DNA from: Isoetes taiwanensis
Taxonomy: Eukaryota; Streptophyta; Lycopodiopsida; Isoetales; Isoetaceae
Direction: 5' to 3'
Length of the DNA stretch: 64,000 nt
Assembly (NCBI GenBank): GCA_021234155.1
Contig: JAJEKV010000052.1
Coordinates: 9,627,284-9,691,283 of the forward strand
The notes beneath the pieces were generated by a model. It did not search any database and was not told the DNA's origin. It saw only the letters and a list, made by a program, of their open reading frames with translations. The translations under genes were made by a program, and so were the position numbers. Below are positions 24,758 through 35,720 of the stretch, one piece after another; position 1 is the first letter of the stretch, and the number at the start of each line of letters is the position of its first letter.

Positions 24758-27588
24758 AAAACAATTAGGGGTCTTCAAAATTGTAAGCACTATAAAGGCG
24801 TCCCCTTGATCAGCCATATGAAACGTGAATATATCTGGAATATATCTGCCATGAGCATGGGCCTGACCTGTGGGCGTCAGCGTCAGCGTGAGCGTGGGCG
24901 TGAGGATGGTTGGTAAGGCATGGCCGTGGGAGATTACATGCTAATCTTTAGATACAACAAAAATTAAATATAAATAGATCATGTAGTAAATTTATGATTC
25001 ACTTTGTATTTATTATGGGCAAATGTGTAATGTCTTTTTTAACCTTTGAATGTAAAAATCTTGTATTTTAAGTTCTCTATACTAACTATATAACTGTTTC
25101 AGAGTCAATTGTAAGGCACAACACGTTGAAACCTCATACATTGTTGCAAAGATGGTTTTTTTAGGATGATATAAAATCAGGCATATTTACCCTTTATTCC
25201 AAGATCTGGACCGTAAATGGCGATCCTCGTTTGTGGGGTATGCATGTACAAGTTTTTATATACTGTATATTAAGGTTTGTAAAATACTATAAGGTTTGAG
25301 AGAATGTACTTAATGGTGTTAATTTTATACATATATTGTAAATATATTTTGGGGGCTCTCGCTGCCCTACGTAACCCCCCCGTGTGAATATGCACCCAAA
25401 CCAGAGGGGGTTTAAGGGGGATTTTAATTTAAATGTGTTAAATGCAATGGTTTGTGTTAATAATGTTAATGGTAGTTGTGTGTTAATTGTTATATTAAAA
25501 AAAATTTTGGGCCCTTCGGGCCCTAACTAAAACAAACATAGGCAAACTTCATGGGCCTAAACATTAATTACTAAAAAGCACAATAACATCAAGACAAACA
25601 AATTATTTCTATTGCAAACAACTATGAGTACATTTTGTGCAATCAATATTTAGCATTATATTCATTATATTCATTATCTATAATCTGAATATTGCAATAC
25701 AAGAATCATGTAAACTATTGTAAACTACACATTTCATGCATATGCTCCTGCATATGGTAGCATGTGCTAGTATCAATGCAAACTTTGTTTGCCCCCGTAA
25801 GCACATAATCTGTAAACATCCGGTGCAAGATCTCCAACAAATATGGAATGATTTGGACCGAATCACTGCACTTTGTCCTCTATGCCAAAATGTTGACCTA
25901 GACCTTAAGCATGGAACTTTCTTTTGCAAAGTCGTGCATTTTGTTTTGCGCATTGAAACTTAAGTGAATAATTTTGCTATATCTTTGAAAGAGAATATTG
26001 CTACTAAACACATTAAAAACTAGAGTATGCTAAGTATGAGAGCTTCCGTTAGATTTTAAATACTTTAAAGAGAGACCAGAATAGAACTAGTTGCAAGTGG
26101 TAGAAAGTCGGCCCGTAGGGCCATCGCCATAGCCAATAGAATAGCCATAGCCATGGCCACTACTTAGCCAAGAAGCTCGCCGTTCCATTCCACGACCTGC
26201 ATACATCGTCGCCATGGGGGTCGTGCCAAGCTCCTAACCTAGGCATGACTATCTCCGATTTTTTGTCGGACCGCTCTCTCTGTTCTTCGTAGCGACATGA
26301 AACGCCTCAAAAGCTTTGGGCGAAAATGCACCGAGAAAGATTTGCGTATCCTTGTCCGGGATATCACGAGGATCATATCGGCGATATTTTTACGTCAAAA
26401 AATCTGCCGTTAGTAGGGATGTGCTCAAAGTTTTGTCGTAGGAATGGGAGACTAATTTGGAGAAATCTCGATGTGGATTGGGGGTTTTAGGCACGGCATA
26501 ATTTTTCAATTGCTTTATGCTCAAGCGAGGGCAAGAGCTAGAGACTGGGCTAGCTAGTATATTACAAGGAATAGATATTACAACTCGGCTAGTCTTTTCT
26601 ACGCAGAGCGTATGCAAAGAATTAATGACTTGCAAGTGAAGGTGAATGAGGAAGAAGGAAATTTATCTCATCGGATGGAGAAGATCCAGGACTCAAGTAG
26701 TTAATGAGCCATTTCTTTCTCGCAAAAGCTTCATACACGAGTGTCAAGTATTCTAAGGATGCTAAAGATTAAAACAGGCTATTTTAAATAACCATGCCCT
26801 CTTCTTTCCTATTACGCCATGAATGCCGGTTATAAGGACAGTTATAAGGAAATCAAGAAAATGCACTGATTCAACCGCTTTGTATTTGCAAGTTCTATAA
26901 CCCGACGGGTAGTTGCCCTCTGGATCCGCTTTTACTGGCCGAAATGACACATGGTTCATAGAAAACAAAACCATTCTTGTCTTGTTTTCGTATTTTGGAG
27001 ACAAGATAAAGCCGACACATTCAAATCTTTGTGTCTATAATTCCTTCAAAGAAAACATCAAAGCCCGCAAGAATCCAAAAATCCCTTTGCATTGGAGTAA
27101 CTCGCCCTTGTGTCCTCTCTGAAAAACAGATTTGAACGGAGGCCTTTTACGCATCGAACTATGGCAAAGCATGGCAAGAACAGTCCGCGGCTTGTGCCCG
27201 CCCTTGACCTTGAGAGATGAGCAACCGGCATTACCAATCGAACCACGAGGTGAGGAATAGAGATCTAAGGCAAATCAATCGAGAGGTAAGCCAACAAAAA
27301 CAAAGATTCCTTTATGCATGATGCTTCCGAAATCTGCTCCCCGTTGTCTTGGGGGGCATTTCCTGCGCTTTGCAACTCCGAGGGAAGATCGGGAAGATAG
27401 CAAACCGAAAAGATAGAAGCGGGGAAGGAAGCGGAGATCATGATTGAATATAGAAGCGGCTGGAAGAAACACATTGCCCTGAGAGGCTTGCATGTTCAGC
27501 CCCTAAAATAAAAAGAGGGCTTTTGTTGTGAGCCCTTGGATGTTGGACCATTGAAAAAAAAAAGCTAAATCAACGACTAAGAAATGGT
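24758..27588. other. Intergenic with GC-rich patches
   Basis: No gene supported. Notable points: a cluster of gcgtcagcgt/gagcgtgggc words (24875-24905), a perfect hairpin gggcccttcgggccc (25509-25523), and a run of gccatagc/gccatcgcc words (26118-26160). Frames up to 90 codons have no signature. Confidence 0.45.
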
Positions 27589-28498
27589 GCACTCTAGATG
27601 TACGCATTAGTACATCCATTCGAATACGCCATGAAATCTTAGGAAAACCTTTGTGAAAAGCGTACAAAAACACAAAAGAAACCCCCTGTTATTATGCTAC
27701 ATATTTGAAACTCAAGGAGATGATTTATTATCTTTGTTGCCAAATTGAAAGCTTGAATATCTGAGATGAATTAGGGAATGGCCTGCAAAAAACTAAAAGT
27801 TGAGCCATAAATCCACCACTCAAACTTGTTCATTTGCAAATATCTTCTTTTAGACATTTGGCTCGAAGTGTCCGCTTGAAATTTTGGATTGAATTACTGA
27901 ACTGCACTTAGACATTCATCTATTAGAAAAGAAAATCAGATAATGTTTGCAAGCTATAGAACAATAATATAAGAGTGTTGAAGACTTTTTTAGCTTGTTT
28001 TCAAGGCCTTGGTAAAATCAATCGAAATCAATAGCAAAAATAATCATTCTTATCTTGCATCAAGCTCAACGTGAGTATTTAAAATTGAAACTAGTGTTGC
28101 TTCTGTAAATCATGGAGCTGCTCATAACCTAGTCAGATGACCTTTTCGCATCCTTGATATAAGCAATCAATGTATGAAGACTTATGGATTGAAACCTGAG
28201 AGCATGAAAATGAGTCTGCCTTTATATCATGGAATTCTATATCTCTAAAAAATGAGAGCATGCATCCGGGTTGCTTCCACACAAAATTAGAAGGTACCTT
28301 ATAATGGCTTCTAGAAGCACCTAGGACTGTGAAAAGACAGCCTGGAAGGGACTTTTGAACACAATTCCTTCTGAAGCTGCAAATATATAGCACAATAATA
28401 GGAGGTTGTTTTTGTATTTTTGTACGCTTTTCAATATGGTTTTTCTATGATTTCATCGCATATGCGAGTGGATGTACTAATGCGTACATCTAGAGTGC
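27589..28498. mobile_element. Non-autonomous DNA transposon with ~95-bp inverted repeats
   Basis: The left end (27589 to about 27683, starting gcactctagatgtacgcatt) matches the reverse complement of the right end (about 28405-28498) over roughly 95 bp with about 80 percent identity; the outer 30 bp are nearly exact. The 0.9-kb total with no coding frame fits a MITE or a deleted DNA transposon. No convincing target duplication was seen, so the superfamily is open; long inverted repeats are most usual in Mutator-like elements. Confidence 0.75.
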
Positions 28499-28662
28499 GC
28501 ATACGCTTACACTAATTTTGTTGACCTTTCCCAATGGTTTAAGCCCCCTTTATTGCGGCATGCAAGACCTCGAGAATACTACTTCTCCTTCCTATATAAA
28601 GCAGTATCCAATTTTTGTTCGCACCTATTTTGTTCCTTCAAAATTACCACAGCATGACACAT

Positions 28663-28992
28663 ATGTGGACTCATTTATTGTGGGCATTTATGGCGGACAA
28701 TCATGACACCTATATAATCATTTTTTTTGTTCTCACACGACGAGACACGTATACATGCTTATTTATTAGGGAGGATTGTGTGACGTCGACATCTCATTTA
28801 TTACAGAAGATTGTGGACTCATTTATTGCGGCCATTTATGGCGGACAATCATGACACCTATATAATCATTTTTCTGTTCTCACACATTACTTGGACGAGA
28901 CAGGTATACATGGTTATTTATTAGGGAGGATTGCGTGACGTCGACATCTCATTTATTACAGAAGATTTTGTGACGTCGACCTTAAACAATGG
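28663..28992. repeat. Two-copy 148-bp tandem repeat
   Basis: gtggactcatttattg at 28665 and again at 28813 starts two copies of a 148-bp unit. The motif gtgacgtcgac occurs at the end of each, and a third time at 28970-28980. The unit contains the palindrome gacgtc. Confidence 0.85.
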
Positions 28993-30046
28993 CTAAGGTA
29001 GTCCACTCCATCCGCCCCTCTTGTGCACACTTTGCAGATAAGCTGAATCATGCTATGGCGAGGTTGTAGTCTTCTGGAGACGTAATCTTATGGAGTCACC
29101 CTATGAGACTACTCCAGGTTACATCTCCCCGATCTGATGAGGCAGGAAAGGGATGACTCCCCTCCAGAATCGCAATGGATCCATGGTGCTAAAGGATATG
29201 TGCCACCTGGGTGCACACACATCCGTACCTGACTTACCCCTTTAAATATATACCGAGTTCATGACGTCCTTATAGGCACATATCATGTGACCCAGGGGGT
29301 GTCAGACTCATACCTGGCCCACACTCAGTGACCGACTATAAGCCTAGCACACTGTAGGAGCCCCAGTAGCCAGGCTCAGCAAGGCTCTGCCCCCACTTCA
29401 GCAGTTGTGACCGTTATTTGGTATTGAACCACATCATAGCATCTACAGCCCGGTGAGCTCTTGTGCACAGGCCGCATCTAATGGGATTTAAGGGGTTCTA
29501 GCTAGGAGCATATCTAATCCCAGATGGCCTTTAGGTCTCTACCCCATTTTTTCCCATATAACACAGGATGAACAAAAAGAGAGCATTCATATCTGATAGA
29601 TCCATTATAATCTCATCTAGAATATAGAATAGAGAGACTAATCGTCCATCTAACAAGCAAGGGTTAGTTCCTAACTAGAATCTCAAGCTAACTATGCCTA
29701 CTAACCAGTATCTGAGCTAGATCTCCCATCTCTCAGTTCTCCATGCCCTGCTGGTGGAATAAGCTCCTCCTCCTTCTCCAATTGCTCCCAAATCGAATCG
29801 GGGCAAAATGGGGTAGAAGAAGCCCCAGTTTGGATGACCCAAAGTTAGCAAGTCTGCCTTGCCCAATCGATTTGAGCCAGGTGGCAATTCTAAATTAGTT
29901 ATCATTAACTAATTTAGTATTTTAGCCTTTTTAATATTAGGCAAATACGAGTTAGGGTTTAGGGTTAGGTTTCCACCTTATTATTTAATGAGTTAACATA
30001 GCTAACCTTAGCTTATGAATAATTAACGCACCATTAATTATTCCTA
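28993..30046. other. Intergenic, possible old LTR or retroelement sequence
   Basis: The block 28993-29560 is more GC-rich than its neighbours and rich in ccc and gtgcac words, without an open frame. A telomere-like word ttagggtttagggttagg lies at about 29952-29969. I cannot assign a function. Confidence 0.35.
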
Positions 30047-30720
30047 GTGTCATGTCAGGTATTTATACCTAAAAAGGCATATAAATACGTGGAACGTCAC
30101 ATCGACGCCCTGGACACATTATGCCAGGCAACTGACATGCGCGTCAATATGGCCAAGACTCAGGTGATTCTCATATGCACTGGGATGCATCAATCCATCT
30201 ACGAGCGACAGCGGGCTGGAAGGCGCTTTATGCAATGCAGAACAACAGCTAGAGAATGGAGTTGTATGATTGGGGCCATCAATCGCACCTGTTCAGGGTA
30301 TTGGTGGAGCCTGTCCTTTTGTACGGGGTTGAGGTCTGGGGCTCCGCGATCTCCAGGGCTACCTAGAATGACTTGGAGCAAGTGCAAAAAGCCTTTTTGG
30401 CTTGAACATTGGGGGTGAAGTCCACGATCCCCTACCAAATCCTGTTGCATGAGACAGGATTCTTGCCCCTTCAGAGTGCGTCTCTTGATCATCATATTGT
30501 CTACTTTCAGAAGGTGGTCAATAGGGGCAATGCTTATCTCCCTAGACTGGCTTATACCGTGACAATAGGGCCGCAATGCCTCAAGGCTTGCTGGAAGGAA
30601 AAGCGAGCCTAATGGCTCGCCAGATGGAATGTGCAGGAGCACACGTGCATAGAGGTGCAAACAGAGGCAGATCGCCATAGCTTGAGGCAATACCTAGACA
30701 TTTGCTTCCTCAATAAGCTC
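30047..30720 (+). mobile_element. LINE reverse transcriptase C-terminal fragment
   Basis: The frame from 30047 encodes a piece resembling the post-catalytic part of LINE reverse transcriptases (HIDALDTLCQATDMRVNMAK, compare the L-x-x-F-C-x-x-x-x-L-x-V-N-x-x-K block). In a second frame near 30300 a VEPVLLYGVEVWG-like block follows, then QVQKAF and a L-x-x-E-T-G-x-x-P segment near 30450. These are in the order seen in plant LINE thumb regions. Frameshifts and an in-frame stop interrupt it. The YADD block is absent, so the copy is truncated on the left. Confidence 0.7.
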
Positions 30721-30862
30721 AGAGGACGTAAGAAATAGGCATATCGCCCTAGCCAAGCTCTGTGGCGCCACGACGACGCCATAGCTGAAGCTCCGCTGGA
30801 AGAGAGAGAGAGAATGAATGAACAGTAGCAGAAAGTGGCCCACCCGTATTTTCACGTTACAT

Positions 30863-30960
30863 CAATGTCCACGTGTCGGGGATTTCGGCCAGAAAATTGG
30901 CTTCTGCGCATCCGCACGTCGGCCAATTTTCTAGGCCGGAATCCCCTCCACGCGGACATT
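30863..30960. repeat. Fold-back with 39-bp arms
   Basis: 30863-30901 and 30922-30960 are inverted copies (ccacgtg/cgcgtgg side, ggggatttcggcc, agaaaattggc) with a loop of about 20 bases. Weaker matching continues outwards (acgttac versus acgtata). Likely a small fold-back element, or the foot of a larger one. Confidence 0.75.
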
Positions 30961-32040
30961 CCTGTATACGTGAAGTTTGCTTAAGATAAATTCTGGCAGA
31001 GCATTTCTGCGACTATGGCATCCCAAACTCCGGCGATGGCGCCCAAACTCCTGCGATGGCGTTCCAAACTCCGGCTTATGTCTACTGTTGTTTTGTATTT
31101 CTATTTTTGTCTAAGCTCCTTGATCTTTGCAGAAAATAACGAGTTATTGATGTAGGCTTCCTGTATCTATAGTTCCTTATATTTATTTTCTTGTCAGGTT
31201 CTTGTTGAATCTGACGCACAGCAGCAGCTGGTGGGTAACTTGGCTTTTGGCGCTGAGAAGGGACGTGCAATCACTGGCAGATGCTGGGGCTTCTAGTGCA
31301 AGTAGTTCAGGAATCCAGTTTGTGGATAGACTGAGTTGTTTGCGGACAAGCTCTCGAGTTGAAAAATGGAGATGAAGGGGCTATTATGCTGCCTTTTTGG
31401 TGTTTCTTTTCTTGCTCTATCTGCATTTATGTGCTTTGTCGTTGATCTGTTGAAGCTTTTGGAGATCTTGCTTTGGTCGCAAATCCTTGTCTTGCAGATC
31501 TTGGTCGCAGATCCTTTTCTTGCAGATCTTGTTTTGACAGCAGATCTTGTATTTGCTTGTGTAGAGGCCTTTCCAAAGCCGATTTGTGCAATTATACAGT
31601 TTAAAAACAACAACAACCATTTTTTCTTTGGCAAGGCATAAAGGAATTACTCTGTTTAAATCTTTTTTGAAAGGAATCCGTTGCTGGAGCTTTGGTCTCA
31701 CCGAGGTTCAATTCCTTGGCCAGTAAATTAGAAAAAGGATTAGAATGCAAGTAAAAATTCCAGAATGCACGTAAGAGCTCAGAATGCAAGCACAATTCAC
31801 ATAATGCAAGTAAAGTATAGAATGCTAGTAAAAAATCTAGAATGCAACCACGTGACATTCTGGAAAGAATACATGCCATGTGGCAGCATGCTATTGGCCT
31901 GAAAATAGCTATACTGAAAAAGTGACCTCCGCAATTAAAACCGAGGCCCCGCTTCCGTCGATTCCTCAAAAATTGAAGAAAAGAGGCAATGGAGCCTACT
32001 AGAGCCCGAGATCTGATGTGAGGGCTTAAGCAAGTTCATC
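30961..32040. promoter_or_regulatory. Upstream region of the PPR gene
   Basis: About 1.1 kb without a supported gene. A set of five short repeats of agaatgcaagtaa type lies at 31742-31850. The region just before 32041 may hold the PPR promoter and leader, but no clear TATA box could be fixed. Confidence 0.3.
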
Positions 32041-35000
32041 ATGCTTCGCCGGGCACTTGCAGTTCGTAGATATCAGGCACATGCCTGCCCGGCTGTTCCT
32101 CGTTTTGAACTTTGGGCTGCACGCGATCAATCTGTCGAAGTTCATGGCCAGAATGCTACCGATTTGTCCAGGTATTAATGATATCGATTTTACATATTCT
32201 TTCAGTTGCTTGGGGCTAGTTCTCATATTTTTCCGAATTCAAATGCCAGGGGCTGGTTGGTTGAGGCAGTCAAATCCGCAGAAGTCATGCAGCAACAGGG
32301 CATGCCTGTATCAAGAGACCTTCTTTACCGCTTGGTGCATCAATGCACAAATTCACAAGAGGTGGACCTGGGTCGAAGGGTGCAATCCCTAATGATGCAA
32401 AATGGTTTAGATTCAATTTCTGTCTTGGCCCATTATCTCATTCGGAATTTTGCTTCCTCTGGTAGTCTGGTTGAGGCATTCCAAGCATTTGCCAGAGTGG
32501 AGAAACCAAGCGGATATACATGGAGTGCAATTCTAGGAGCTCCTAAGGTTGGACAAAATCAAATAGCTCTTCAACTGTATGATACAATGCAGCATGAGTC
32601 TACCAAGGCAGACACGTTTACATATTCAAGCATATTGAAAGCCTGCAATAGTAATGACACTATAGAGCAGGGTAAGTGCATTCATGAGCAAGTCATTGAG
32701 AGTGGACTACAATCTGACATTGTTGTTGGTAGCAAACTCATTGACATGTATGCCAAATGTGGGGACTTACAGGAAGCACGAAGAATGTTAAACGAGTTGC
32801 CGATTCGAGATGTAATATCTTGGAGTGCACTTATTGCGGGATATGCACAGCATGGACAAGGAAACCTTGCCCTAGAAAGCTTTCAGAACATGCAGCAAGA
32901 GGGAATAATGCCCAATAAGATCACATTTACCAGCATCTTAAAAGCATGTGGTACCATAGGTGCCATAGAGCATGGAAAACAAATCCACCAGCAGATCATT
33001 GAAAGTGGTCTTCAGTCTGATGTTATTGTGGGGGCCGCTCTTGTTGATATGTATGCTAAATGTGGGGAATTGAAAGTGGCACATAAAGTTTTTCACGATT
33101 TGTCAAAGCAGGATGTCGTTTCATTCGGTGCAATGATTGCTGGATATGCTCAATGTGGCGAAAGCCTTCTTGCTAAAGAATGCTTCGAGAAAATGCAGGA
33201 TAAGGGGATAAAGCCAAATGTGGTGATATGGAGTGCAATTATCGCAGGATATGTGGATCATGGTGAGAACCATCATGCGCTCGAGTGTTTTAAGGTTATG
33301 CAAAATGAAGGGATCAAAGCAGATAGTTTTACATTTTCCAACATCTTGAAGGCATGCAGTGGCTTGGGTGACATAGAGTTGGGAAGATGTATGCATAAGC
33401 TAGTAAATGAGAACGGGCTTCGCTCTGATACTGTTGTCGGCAGTTCCCTTGTTGATATGTATGTTAAATGTGGAAGTTTGGAGGAAGCGAAAAACGTTTT
33501 CGATGGTTTATCAAGTCGAAATGTCGTGACATGGGCTTCAATGATTGCAGGTTATGTTCAGCATGAAAGATGGCTCCTTGCTTTGGAATGCTTTAGAAAC
33601 ATGCAGAATGAGGGCATAAAGTCTAGCAAAGTTACATTTCTAAGCGCCCTCAAGGCATGTGGCAACATGGGTGCCATGGAGCAGGGAGCGCAGATCCATC
33701 AGCAAATAAATGAAAGTAAACTTGAGACAGATTTGCATGTGGGAAGTGCTCTTCTTGAGATGTATGTAAAGTGGGGAATGATGGAAGAGGCTCGAGTTAT
33801 TTTTGAAAATTTACCACACAGAGATACACTGCCATGGGGTTTAATGATAGCGGGATATGCTCACTATGGCAGGGGCATATGTGTATTAGATTGTTTTGAA
33901 CGCATGCAGCAGGAAGGCCAAATACCAAATACAATTACATGGGGGAATATCTTGAAAGCATGTGGCAGCATGAGTGCTTTAGAGCAAGGCAGGCGCATAC
34001 ATGAACACATCATTGACAATGAGCTTCAAATTGATACTATTATTGGAACCAATCTTGTTGATATGTATTGTAAATGTGGCAACTTGGATGAAGCACAACA
34101 AATTTTTGAAGCATTGTCAGAACGGGATGCAGTTGCATGGGGTACATTAATTACGGGACATCTGCATCATGGTAATGATCTCCTAGTTATAGAATGCTAC
34201 AGTAGAATGCAATCTGAAGGCATAATACCAGACAATTTTACATTTTCGGACATTTTGAAAGCATGTGTTAATATTGGTGCCATAGAGCAGGGCAGATGCA
34301 TCCATGCGCATGTCATGGATTGTGGGTTCCAAGACGATGCTGTCATTGGTAATATGCTCGTTCATATGTATGCCAAATGTGGTATTTTGGAGGAGGCACA
34401 TAGAATCTTAAACAGATTAGCAAATCCAGATACAATGACATGGGGTGCAATGATATCAGGGTATGCTCAATCTGGAAACGTTTTGATGGCTGTGCAATGT
34501 CTTGGAGATATGCAAAATGAAGGTGTCAAACCAAGTGAAGTGACATTCCTTACTGTCCTTGCTGCATGCAGCCATGCAGGCTTAGTGGATGAAGGACGAA
34601 GACACTTCATATCTATGAGAGAGAACCATGGCATCATACCGGATACTCGTCACTACAGTTGTATGATTGACATTCTCAGTCGATCAGGATATTTGCTTGA
34701 AGCAGCGAGTTTACTCCGATGTATGAAACCAGAGATTATTTGCTGGAGATCTTTGCTTACAGCCTGTAGAACATATGGAAATGTGAAGCTAGGACAAGAG
34801 TGCTTTGATCAAGTTATTGAACTGGATTTACACGATGCAAGTGGCTATGTTCTTATGTCAGGCATTTACTCTGATGCTGGTATGATAAAAGATGCCGAGA
34901 AAATTGAAGAACTAAGGTTTCATGCACATGCTTGGAAGAAACCTGCCAAGGCATGGATAGAGGTTAATAATAAGGTGCATGAGTTTATTGTTGGTGATAA

Positions 35001-35349
35001 AAGTCACCCTGAGAGTGATAAAATATCTAACATGCTGAAAATGTTAAGTAATAAAATAAAAGAGGCTGGTTATACACCAAAGCTTAACATGGTATTGCAG
35101 CAAATGACAGATGAAGAAAAAGAAGATGCTTTGTGTGGACACTGCGAGAAGTTAGCTGTAGCTTATGGGCTTGTCAGTACGCCTCCAGGTACTCTTATAC
35201 GAGCCACGAAAAATCTTCGAGTGTGTATGGATTGTCATAATGCAACAAAGATCATATCGAAGATTGAAGGGAGGGATATTATTATCAGAGATGCATATCG
35301 CATTCACCACTTTAGTGATGGCTCTTGCTCTTGTGGAGATTTATTTTGA
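32041..35349 (+). CDS. DYW-type pentatricopeptide repeat protein
   Basis: Plant PPR-DYW proteins bind one organelle transcript and deaminate a chosen cytidine to uridine. The main frame runs 32206-35349 (up to 1,047 codons). It carries about seven PLS repeat blocks of about 101 residues, each with a K-A-C-x-x-x-x-x-x-x-x-G-x-x-x-H segment and a DMYxKCG segment, then the E/E+ region and a DYW domain over roughly the last 135 residues. Zinc-binding and catalytic residues are present: H-x-E in GHCEKLAVAYGL, CMDCH, and CSC near the end. The C-terminus reads GDLF instead of the usual GDYW. The first in-frame ATG is at 32287. A better N-terminus may come from an ATG at 32041 whose Arg-rich 43 codons look like a mitochondrial presequence, joined by an intron 32172-32219 that keeps frame. 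That intron would be only 48 bases, so the start is uncertain. Confidence 0.93.
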
Positions 35350-35417
35350 CAGTGAGTGTAGTTTGGTCATGATGTGGATCTTAAACTGCTCTGAATTCAA
35401 GTTGGGTGAAGCATCGT

Positions 35418-35720
35418 AATGGACCAAAGCTTTGGCCTAGCGAGGGCACCCCTTCCTCAAAAATATACTGCAACATTGAAGAAAACCCGAACTTCTCGTG
35501 TCATCGTAAATGTGATGTCTTGAACATGTTGTTTTAACATTCACTTGGCTAGATATTGCCGAACTTCTACAAGGGTAATGGACCAAAGCTTTGGCCTAGC
35601 AAGGGCACCCCTTCCTCAAAAATATACTGCAACATTGAAGAAAACACGAACTTCTCGTGTCATCGTAAATGTGATGTCTTGAACATGTTGCTTTAACATT
35701 CACTTGGCTAGATATTGCTA
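35418..35720. repeat. 159-bp tandem duplication after the PPR gene
   Basis: aatggaccaaagctttggcc starts both copies (35418 and 35577). They differ at only a few positions, so the duplication is recent. It lies just beyond the PPR stop codon, probably in its 3' untranslated region. Confidence 0.9.

Noticed and set aside
25509-25523. Perfect hairpin gggcccttcgggccc, considered as a transcription terminator
   Set aside because: Such terminators are bacterial; in plant nuclear DNA a 6-bp hairpin alone supports no function.
27120-27250. GC-rich segment considered as a second tRNA
   Set aside because: No cloverleaf with consistent acceptor, anticodon and T arms could be drawn.
29950-29972. Telomere-like ttagggtttagggttagg
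   Set aside because: Only two to three imperfect TTTAGGG units; too short to be a telomere or a meaningful interstitial array.
33121-33396. Antisense frames within the PPR gene (also 34183-34401)
   Set aside because: Shadows of a strongly supported coding frame; they have no independent signals.
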